Shown piece by piece: positions 16,352 through 22,233 of a stretch of 23,347 nucleotides of DNA. Position 1 is the stretch's first letter; each line of letters starts with the position of its first letter. The stretch covers positions 1 to 23,347 of IMG/VR virus record IMGVR_UViG_3300028115_000121. One strand, written 5' to 3'. The notes under the pieces were generated by a model that saw nothing but the letters and a program-made list of their open reading frames with translations, made no database searches and was not told the origin of the DNA. The stretch comes from a virus. Both the position numbers and the translations under genes were made by a program.

Positions 16352-17320
16352 ATGTCTGTAGCATTAACACTTCGCAGTGTAAAAGGTACCCGGCTATTAA
16401 ATAGCGAGGTAGATACCAACTTTACTAACATTAGTACAGAGCTTGATCTAAAAGCTCCTATCAATAATCCGGTATTTACTGGTTCAGGCCAGTTTACTGG
16501 TGCTTTGACTGTTGATGGTGACCTAGAAGTATCTGGTACAACTACGTTTGTTAATGTACAAAATCTTGGTGTTGCTGATACCATGATTTACGTGAATCAA
16601 CGCACCCAGGGTACTCTCACTGGAGCGGTTGGCGATGGAACAAATGTCGTTTATACTGTCGATAATAACTATGTAGTTGGCGATTTCCTTGTTGTTCAAG
16701 GAGTAACTCCTGCATCTTTTAATGTCTCTGGTGCAGAGATTATTGCATCTGATGCTACTTCAGTTACTATTGCATCTACTAATACAGATACGTATGTTTC
16801 TGGTGGTATTACGTATGCAAAGACTTACGTTAATCTAGACTTAGGATTAGCTGGTGGTTATAACACTGATGGTACTGCTGCTGGATATGCCCACACGGGC
16901 GTGTTCCGTGACGCTACAGACGATGGTACGTGGAAGTTTTATCAAGGATATACTCCTGAGCCTTCTGCAGGTATCGACATTGATACAAGTCACGTTAGCT
17001 TTGCATTAGCTCCAATTGCTGCATCAACAGTATCAGCAACTGACTTTAATTCTACATCAGACGTATCATTAAAAACAAATATTTCTATTATAGAAAATGC
17101 ACTTTACCTTATTAAAAATATAGAAGGTGTTTCATTCCAATGGAAAGATTCTGGTAAAGAATCCATTGGTGTTATTGCACAACAAGTTGAAGCTGTTGTT
17201 CCTGAGATCGTTAATACCGGATCTGATGGAATTAAGCGTGTATCTTATGATTCATTAATTCCAATTCTAATCGAGGCAGTTAAAGAGCTATCAGATAAAA
17301 TAGATAATCTTAATAAATAA
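16352..17320 (+). CDS. Tail fibre with C-terminal self-cleaving S74 chaperone domain
   Basis: This 322-residue protein starts with a fibre-type head (LTLRSVKGTRLLNSEVDTNF) followed by APINNPVFTGSGQFTGALTV, a repeat unit common in phage fibres. The last ~90 residues are an intramolecular chaperone (Peptidase_S74/endosialidase type): TSDVSLKTNISIIENALYLI, VSFQWKDSGKESIGVIAQQV, EAVVPEIVNTG and a final helix with ILIEAVKELSDKIDNLNK. By analogy with endosialidase (Ser911/Lys916) the dyad is S236 and K241, with the same +5 spacing. The domain would trimerise the fibre and then cut itself off before S236, leaving a mature chain of about 235 residues. TAGGA precedes the ATG. It is short for a receptor-binding fibre, so it may be a tip or adaptor. 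Confidence 0.9.
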   Translation: MSVALTLRSVKGTRLLNSEVDTNFTNISTELDLKAPINNPVFTGSGQFTGALTVDGDLEVSGTTTFVNVQNLGVADTMIYVNQRTQGTLTGAVGDGTNVVYTVDNNYVVGDFLVVQGVTPASFNVSGAEIIASDATSVTIASTNTDTYVSGGITYAKTYVNLDLGLAGGYNTDGTAAGYAHTGVFRDATDDGTWKFYQGYTPEPSAGIDIDTSHVSFALAPIAASTVSATDFNSTSDVSLKTNISIIENALYLIKNIEGVSFQWKDSGKESIGVIAQQVEAVVPEIVNTGSDGIKRVSYDSLIPILIEAVKELSDKIDNLNK

Positions 17321-17355
17321 CTGTCCTTAAGCCGAGTATTTGAAGGAGTACGAAG

Positions 17356-17736
17356 ATGGCAATAAAGGTATCAGGCGTAACGATTATTGATGATAATCGT
17401 AATGTCGTTAATGCTAACGTCAAAAGCAAACAGCAAGATTTAGGTTCAATTTCTGGAGTTAACGCTGTTAATATCAATAATGGCGAAACTATCATTGCAA
17501 CCATAACTGGAAATACTACATTTACAGTATCAAATCTAGTTAGTGGATCCGTTAATACACTTTTCTTTTTGCTAACAAATCCTGGTGCTGGATCAATTAC
17601 CTGGCCGCCTACTACTACTTGGGATAAGGGAAACTATCCAGTTCTCAATACTTCTGGTAAGACTCTCATCATATTAGAAACCTACGATAACGGTGCTAAC
17701 TGGATCGGAGTACAGGCCTGGCGGCAAAACGCATAG
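17356..17736 (+). CDS. Small fibre-associated beta protein
   Basis: This 126-residue protein begins MAIKVSGVTIIDDNRNVVNA, the fibre N-terminal pattern 'xVSGxxVIDxxRxxxN' common in phage tail modules. It continues with ITGNTTFTVSNLVSGSVNT, LTNPGAGSITWPPTTTWDKG and TYDNGANWIGVQAW. The second part matches a recurrent phage fibre domain with the strand order GNTTFT, FxLxLTNxG, ITWP and DxGxxWxG. Function is inferred only as virion structural. A strong ribosome-binding site (GAAGGAG near 17341) fixes the start. The 35-base gap after the S74 fibre holds no clear terminator. Confidence 0.65.
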   Translation: MAIKVSGVTIIDDNRNVVNANVKSKQQDLGSISGVNAVNINNGETIIATITGNTTFTVSNLVSGSVNTLFFLLTNPGAGSITWPPTTTWDKGNYPVLNTSGKTLIILETYDNGANWIGVQAWRQNA

Positions 17737-17745
17737 GATAATATC

Positions 17746-19224
17746 ATGTCACGTAGATTTTGGATTGGCACTCCTAAGGGCCAAAACACAACAGCTGATA
17801 CCTTTTTTGATACGTCGAGACAAACGATTTATCAGGTAAATACTTCAGCACCTACAACATACCCATCATTTTTTGATACATTTTATAATACAGCTGTACC
17901 AACTGGCTATATTATTTCGACTACATACGATGCTATTACTAATTATGTTACAAATTACTTTTATGGCGTAATTACATCACATCCTACTGCTGATATTCGT
18001 GATACTTTATATTACTATCCAGGTGAACAAACATCTTATATTGTATCAACGACTGTTACTCGGCCGACGTATATAGGATACTATGTTCCTACTGGATATT
18101 CTGTGACAGAGGATGTGTATAGGCCGACATCTATTGATGCTCCGTACAGTGGTATAACTCTGTATACTGACATTAGAATTACTCAGTATTCTAATCCGAC
18201 AAACTATCCTGGATTTTTTTATCCAGCAACTACTACCTTTCCGACTGACTATACCTATAGCTCTAACGCGTATGGGTGTTATTATTTTAATGCTGATGGA
18301 AGTCCAGCTGGTCAAGATGGAGTTCCTCCTGGATGCTCAATTGTAGGATGCGACCCGCCGTCATACAACTATGCGAATGGAAGTGCTCCTACATATTTTG
18401 ATACTTGTCTAACCACGGCTGGCTCTACTACATATCTAACACATATATATGTGGGTCAAAATACTACTTCAACAGTTATTTTTAACGGTCAAAGCGCACC
18501 AGATATTGGTGTTTTTGATTGCTATCCTGATGATTCTCCAGACGTAATAGCGTTCTGTCAAGATCCACAAAATAGGTGCGAGCCATGTCAAGGATATTAT
18601 CAGACGACATATGAGACAGATGTCGGCTATGATCAAGTTACATCGTATCCAGCTCCTATTACAACATGCTATGCTACATCATCACTTACCTCTGTGTCTT
18701 ATTTACAGAGTGAATGCTATAACTGTAGTGTTGATTGTGTCGCTAGTGTAAATACAACATCATCATATCAGGCATATCAAGCACCTTATTCAGGTATTAC
18801 TTACTATGATGTTGCAACAATTGTAGGATACACGCCGGTGTCAACAATATATCCGTATATTTCGTATTATGATACGTATATAGGTACTACGACATATACT
18901 GCATTTAGGGATACGATATATGTAACAAGTCCACCTACAACATATCAGCAGGATACTGAATATACTCGACCAACGAATGATTACTTTTATCCCGTTCCGA
19001 CAGAATATACTCGTGTTACAACGTATGAAACAGCTTATCCGACTAGTAATCCAACATCGAAAATCACGCAATATCCAACTGATGTTGCAACAACAATTGA
19101 TACTGCTACACCAACGAGCAATCAAACAAGTGTAGACACTACTGTTATTACTTCATGGTTAACTGATAATGACGTAACTACAACATATCAAACTAGTAGA
19201 TCGACTACTTGGTTTACACAGTAA
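17746..19224 (+). CDS. Thr/Tyr-rich putative fibre or adhesin protein
   Basis: This 492-residue protein is not assigned to any family. Its composition is extreme: threonine and tyrosine dominate, mostly as TTY, TxYP and YxT alternations (for example PTTYPSFFDTFYNTAVPTGY), with very few Lys or Glu. The alternation suggests a long, exposed beta fibre. Three zones can be seen: a T/Y-rich N-terminal part (about 30-170), a middle part with more than ten cysteines (about 176-335, such as CQDPQNRCEPCQGYY and CYNCSVDCVAS), and a T/Y-rich C-terminal part (about 340-492). The segment APYSGIT occurs at residues 132 and 346, suggesting duplication of the flanking zones. The first residues MSRRFWIGTPKG weakly recall 'RYWVGG' fibre N-termini. 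AGGAT precedes the ATG, and the next gene looks like a fibre assembly chaperone. Confidence 0.6.
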   Translation: MSRRFWIGTPKGQNTTADTFFDTSRQTIYQVNTSAPTTYPSFFDTFYNTAVPTGYIISTTYDAITNYVTNYFYGVITSHPTADIRDTLYYYPGEQTSYIVSTTVTRPTYIGYYVPTGYSVTEDVYRPTSIDAPYSGITLYTDIRITQYSNPTNYPGFFYPATTTFPTDYTYSSNAYGCYYFNADGSPAGQDGVPPGCSIVGCDPPSYNYANGSAPTYFDTCLTTAGSTTYLTHIYVGQNTTSTVIFNGQSAPDIGVFDCYPDDSPDVIAFCQDPQNRCEPCQGYYQTTYETDVGYDQVTSYPAPITTCYATSSLTSVSYLQSECYNCSVDCVASVNTTSSYQAYQAPYSGITYYDVATIVGYTPVSTIYPYISYYDTYIGTTTYTAFRDTIYVTSPPTTYQQDTEYTRPTNDYFYPVPTEYTRVTTYETAYPTSNPTSKITQYPTDVATTIDTATPTSNQTSVDTTVITSWLTDNDVTTTYQTSRSTTWFTQ

Positions 19225-19239
19225 ATAAAGGAGCATGTA

Positions 19240-19746
19240 ATGCTATACGCAAGAATTAATAAAGAAACAGATGAAGTTTTAGAATTCCCTATAACAGAAG
19301 GTCAACTTAGAAATGCTTTAGTTGGTACAACATTGCCAACTAAAATTACTGAGATTGCATTGGTTGGTACAGACTATGTTCAAGTACCTCCGCTTGTGTC
19401 TAGTGAGATTCCAGTTAAGTCGAGTATGACGCACACAGCAACACCGACGACTGTAACAAAAGATCCAGAAACTGGCAAATGGGTAAGACAATACGAGTTA
19501 GTAGAAGTAGATGAAAAAATACAATTGGATCGTGTTGCCCTTAAATGGAAATCTATCCGCGAGCGCCGTGACGAAGTATTGAAGGAAATCGATTGGAGAA
19601 TTCTGCGAAATGCCCGTGAAGTTCGCCTTGGACTTACTCCAACAGATGACATTGCAGTACTTGATGCTAAGGCACAAGAGCTTGCAGATCTGACTGATAC
19701 TTATGTTGATCCATATGAAATAGATATTAGCATAATTAAGATATAA
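19240..19746 (+). CDS. Tail fibre assembly chaperone-like protein
   Basis: This 168-residue protein starts MLYARINKETDEVLEFPITE. Its C-terminal half has the chaperone signature ALKWKSIRERRDEVLKEIDW then RILRNAREVRLGL and a helical ELADLTDTYVDPYEID (about 105-160). A W..IR..RD..L...DW core is typical of phage tail assembly chaperones (Phage_tail_APC group), which help fibres trimerise or attach and are not found in the virion. A strong AAGGAG lies just before the ATG. It follows the Thr/Tyr-rich protein by 15 bases, so that protein is the natural client. Its similarity to fibre-gene partners is at motif level only. Confidence 0.65.
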   Translation: MLYARINKETDEVLEFPITEGQLRNALVGTTLPTKITEIALVGTDYVQVPPLVSSEIPVKSSMTHTATPTTVTKDPETGKWVRQYELVEVDEKIQLDRVALKWKSIRERRDEVLKEIDWRILRNAREVRLGLTPTDDIAVLDAKAQELADLTDTYVDPYEIDISIIKI

Positions 19747-19784
19747 TATATAATACAGTTTTGTTATTTTGATAAGGTAATACT

Positions 19785-20852
19785 ATGGCTACTGAAGTAA
19801 AACGCAATAAGGATTTCTCTCCATACGAAATTTATACTGGTGCTGATCCTGAGAAAAAAGAAAAGACATTAAAGAAAGAAGAGGAAGTAGCTCAACCGCG
19901 CCTTGCTTCTCAATTGATGTCTGAAGAACAAACCTTTAATGAGACTAAAATTGGTCCTTATGCAAAAAGGTCTGCACGGAATGATTGGGCTACTTCACAG
20001 GAAGGTCTTTTAAGAAGTAAATGCCCTCCGTTTTATTATACTAGTTATGATGTATCAGCAAATCAAAATAATAATTTCTCTGAGTTTACTTACACTGAAT
20101 TTCCTGGTGCTGGCTTATATACGTCAACGCAGTCTAGGGAAATTAACTGTAGATTAATTGATTTTGCATCTAAACAAAAGTCTGGTAAAGCCGGTAAAGA
20201 TGCACTAGAAAAGTTTATTGCTGCGTTTTCAGACAAATATGTTATGGATGAAGTCGATGAACAATATCAAAACTTAGATAATATTATTTTTATGCCTGGA
20301 CATAACTTACTCGACTTGGCTGACATTGATCAAGTGCTCAGAGTAATCAATGAAACGGACGATGCATATATTAAGCCACATCCATTAACAAGTAATGAAG
20401 CTATTCATGGTATTGCTGGACGTGTTGGATGGAATAAGATAATACCTAAATACGTATCTGGTGCTAAGCTGCTTGAGAATTGTAAAAATGTTTATACTAC
20501 CACGGCTTCAGAATTTTCTATTACTGGAGCTGCTCTTGGTAAAAACATACACAATATTTCTAAATATCAGTCAGAGGGTGCAGGCGTATATCAACCATTT
20601 AGTAGAGTGACTACTATTGCGCAAAGGAAGCATGGTATACAAGAAGCAAAAACTTTACTTGGTAATATCTTAGCATGCAAATGGTCCGGAGTTTTCTTTG
20701 AGTTTCAAGACGATGTTCCAGAACGAATGGACGCGTATTATGCTAAAGCTTTAGAGTTGAGAGAACTTTATAGACCGCTTTCATGTGGTCGTGGCGATCT
20801 AGATAAGGCCGTTAAAAAAGTTCCAGTTAATCAAGTTCCAGTAAAGAAATAG
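19785..20852 (+). CDS. Uncharacterised protein with capsule-synthesis/GT-B-like motifs
   Basis: This 355-residue protein begins with a charged, probably disordered segment (DPEKKEKTLKKEEEVAQPR, about 21-39). The central part reads LDNIIFMPGHNLLDLADIDQ, then a strand and K197-P-H-P200, and later NVYTTTASEFSITGAALGKN with S242-E243. A KPHP motif followed some 40 residues on by a (T/S)-SE-F/A...LGK motif is the pattern of capsule polysaccharide proteins of the KpsC/KpsS type and related GT-B folds that use nucleotide sugars. The C-terminus has ACKWSGVFFEFQDDVPERMD then AYYAKALELRELYRPLS. I recall no characterised phage homologue. It may glycosylate or otherwise modify virion or host surface, or be a degenerate structural version. 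AAGG precedes the ATG; no TATAAATA was found, only an AT-rich leader. Confidence 0.5.
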   Translation: MATEVKRNKDFSPYEIYTGADPEKKEKTLKKEEEVAQPRLASQLMSEEQTFNETKIGPYAKRSARNDWATSQEGLLRSKCPPFYYTSYDVSANQNNNFSEFTYTEFPGAGLYTSTQSREINCRLIDFASKQKSGKAGKDALEKFIAAFSDKYVMDEVDEQYQNLDNIIFMPGHNLLDLADIDQVLRVINETDDAYIKPHPLTSNEAIHGIAGRVGWNKIIPKYVSGAKLLENCKNVYTTTASEFSITGAALGKNIHNISKYQSEGAGVYQPFSRVTTIAQRKHGIQEAKTLLGNILACKWSGVFFEFQDDVPERMDAYYAKALELRELYRPLSCGRGDLDKAVKKVPVNQVPVKK

Positions 20853-20854
20853 AT

Positions 20855-20862
20855 TATAAATA
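20855..20862 (+). promoter_or_regulatory. T4-type late promoter (TATAAATA) before the zinc-ribbon gene
   Basis: An exact TATAAATA sits just after the stop of the 355-residue gene and 18 bases before the ATG at 20881. A GGTGG at about 20870 is the only ribosome-binding candidate in the short leader. Confidence 0.75.
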
Positions 20863-20880
20863 TAGGTATGGTGGTCTATT

Positions 20881-21072
20881 ATGATAGAAGGTAAATCTAA
20901 TCCTGAAATAGCAAAGAGAATTGCTCTTTGTGGTAGATGTGTACATCTTGTACCAAAGATAAACGTCTGCAAAAAATGTGGCTGTTTTATGCCAGCCAAA
21001 ACTAGATTAACCGGAGCAAAATGTCCGATTGGAAAATGGGATGTTATCGTCACAGATAAAAAAGAAGAATAA
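20881..21072 (+). CDS. Small zinc-ribbon protein (CGRC...CKKC type)
   Basis: This 63-residue protein contains C17-G-R-C20, C30-K-K-C33 and further C35 and C48, with CGCFMPAKTRLTGAKCPIGK near the end. Two CxxC knuckles separated by nine residues imply a zinc ribbon. The 'CGCFMxxKTRxxxAKCPxGKW' tail is a pattern I recognise from small hypothetical proteins of phages, often near fibre genes; it resembles DUF6171 but this is from memory. Function is unknown; nucleic acid or protein binding are both possible. It has its own late promoter and is followed 11 bases later by a fibre-type gene. Confidence 0.7.
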   Translation: MIEGKSNPEIAKRIALCGRCVHLVPKINVCKKCGCFMPAKTRLTGAKCPIGKWDVIVTDKKEE

Positions 21073-21083
21073 CGGAGCAGAAA

Positions 21084-21611
21084 ATGGCTACAAAGCTATT
21101 ACTTAAAAAATCAGGTGTGGCCACGAAACAGCCGCTTGCAAGTGACCTTGATTTTGGCGAGCTAGCTATCAACTATGACGACGGCATACTATACTATAAA
21201 AACAACACGGGCGCTATCGATATTCTTGCACGCAAAACGACTGGTGGTGCATCTGGTATTTCTATTACTCGTATTGGAACTGCATATACTGCATCCGATG
21301 GCGATTTTCTTTTAGCCGATACTTCTAACGGATCGTTTATACTTACACTTCCTACTCCCACAACAGGCTCTTTTGTGACTGTATTTGACGGTGGGTCATG
21401 GACAGAAGATCCTCTTATAATTGATTCTGGTACATATACTATTGACGGAGACGGAAGCACGATTGATTTAGACGTAGGTAATGTAAGAGTCGATTTTATC
21501 TATAATGGTACAACTTGGAAAACTCATATCCCAGTAGACAAAAACTGGGTAGAAAATAGATTAGCTCAATTCGAGGACGATGTTATTACATATGCTATTG
21601 CTTTGGGTTAA
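21084..21611 (+). CDS. Short fibre-type virion protein
   Basis: This 175-residue protein has the fibre N-terminal signature LASDLDFGELAINYDDGILY followed by YKNNTGAIDILA (about 18-49), which in other phages introduces long fibres or host-range proteins. Here a small beta domain follows (DGDFLLADTSNGSFILTLPT, then FVTVFDGGSWTEDPLIID and WKTHIPVDKNWVENRLAQFE), like the 'xDGTFLADTSxGxxTLTLP' domains common in fibres. The protein then stops, so it is an N-terminal adaptor without a visible receptor-binding tip. GGAG near 21074 supports the start. It may trimerise as a small fibre or decorate another fibre. Confidence 0.7.
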   Translation: MATKLLLKKSGVATKQPLASDLDFGELAINYDDGILYYKNNTGAIDILARKTTGGASGISITRIGTAYTASDGDFLLADTSNGSFILTLPTPTTGSFVTVFDGGSWTEDPLIIDSGTYTIDGDGSTIDLDVGNVRVDFIYNGTTWKTHIPVDKNWVENRLAQFEDDVITYAIALG

Positions 21612-21618
21612 CATTTTG

Positions 21619-21626
21619 TATAAATA
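21619..21626 (+). promoter_or_regulatory. Late promoter (TATAAATA), first of a tandem pair
   Basis: An exact TATAAATA lies 8 bases after the stop of the preceding gene. It is one of two identical octamers in a 47-base gap, 12 bases apart start to start, upstream of the ATG at 21659. Confidence 0.75.
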
Positions 21627-21630
21627 GTCT

Positions 21631-21638
21631 TATAAATA
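21631..21638 (+). promoter_or_regulatory. Late promoter (TATAAATA), second of a tandem pair
   Basis: This is the second exact TATAAATA of the pair, 20 bases before the ATG at 21659. Either copy would give a leader with little room. The doubled site may raise output of the downstream fibre genes, or only one may be used. Confidence 0.75.
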
Positions 21639-21658
21639 TATTAGCGAAGTAGATCAAT

Positions 21659-21976
21659 ATGTCATCATTTTCTAACGTATCAGCTACAGGTATTAGTACT
21701 ACTCCAAGTACAATATACACTGCTACAGAAAAAACAGTGTTAATTGGCTGTAATTTAGCAAATACGATCAATCAGGTTGTACCTGTAGATCTTATATTTA
21801 ATGACGGTTCTACAGACGTATACATTAAAAAAAATCTTAGAATAGAAAATGGTTTTAGTGACGAAATTATGAAAGGCAATAAAATTGTCTTAGAAGTAGG
21901 AGATTCGATTAAAGCCGTCGCTGCAATTGATTCCTCGGTTGATATTGTATTATCCCTATTAACAGGAGTTAATTAA
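21659..21976 (+). CDS. Small virion-type protein
   Basis: This 105-residue beta-rich protein reads SSFSNVSATGISTTPSTIYT, AATEKTVLIGCNLANTI-like strands and ENGFSDEIMKGNKIVLEVGD, ending AIDSSVDIVLSLLTGV. The pattern 'ITTTxxTVYTAxxxTVxIGxxxAN...VxVxVxxxDxS' with a terminal 'DxxLSxLEGV' is common among small phage fibre-associated or decoration proteins. No experimental function is known to me. It has no Shine-Dalgarno sequence that I can define beyond the AT-rich leader after the tandem promoters. Its stop shares an A with the next ATG (TAATG, 21974-21978), so the two genes are translated together. Confidence 0.6.
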   Translation: MSSFSNVSATGISTTPSTIYTATEKTVLIGCNLANTINQVVPVDLIFNDGSTDVYIKKNLRIENGFSDEIMKGNKIVLEVGDSIKAVAAIDSSVDIVLSLLTGVN

Positions 21977-22233
21977 TGGCTGGTATCGAAGGCGCGGATG
22001 GTTATCCTGAAGGATTAGACCTTGCAGATAAGACATTTTATGGATTTAGATTGAATCCTGATGATGGTGGCTTAGAAGTTAACATCATCGATGATGATTC
22101 AGAGGCGGTTGAATTACCAAACTTACAAGATGGAATCATTGATAAATATGCATATAAGCATTGGGTGTGGTCACAAAATGCACTTCAATTCCAATGGAGC
22201 TCTAACGGACACTTACAGGTTAAAATCGTATGA
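21976..22233 (+). CDS. Small hypothetical protein between virion genes
   Basis: This 85-residue acidic protein runs GYPEGLDLADKTFYGFRLNP, DDGGLEVNIIDDDSEAVELP and YAYKHWVWSQNALQFQWSSN, ending GHLQVKIV. I do not recognise a family with certainty. The ending 'FxWxxNGHLxVxI' and the short length suggest an adaptor or the first piece of a fibre. It overlaps the previous gene by one base and the next gene by four (ATGA, 22230-22233). This lock-step arrangement suggests the three products are needed in similar amounts, probably as parts of one fibre complex. Confidence 0.6.
   Translation: MAGIEGADGYPEGLDLADKTFYGFRLNPDDGGLEVNIIDDDSEAVELPNLQDGIIDKYAYKHWVWSQNALQFQWSSNGHLQVKIV

Noticed and set aside
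17321-17355. Terminator after the S74 fibre gene
   Set aside because: I see no convincing stem with a following T-run here or in any other gap. The gaps are short and AT-rich.
18046-19125. Minus-strand open frames opposite the Thr/Tyr-rich gene (18046-18315 and 18841-19125)
   Set aside because: They are Ile/Ser/Arg-rich mirror products of the ACN/TAY codons on the + strand, with no ribosome-binding site or recognisable motif. The other minus-strand frames in the window are likewise shadows.
19742-19756. TATAATATATAATAC after the chaperone gene as a promoter
   Set aside because: It contains TATAAT-like words but not the TATAAATA octamer seen at the other sites, and I see no -35 element. It may be only AT-rich spacer overlapping the stop codon.
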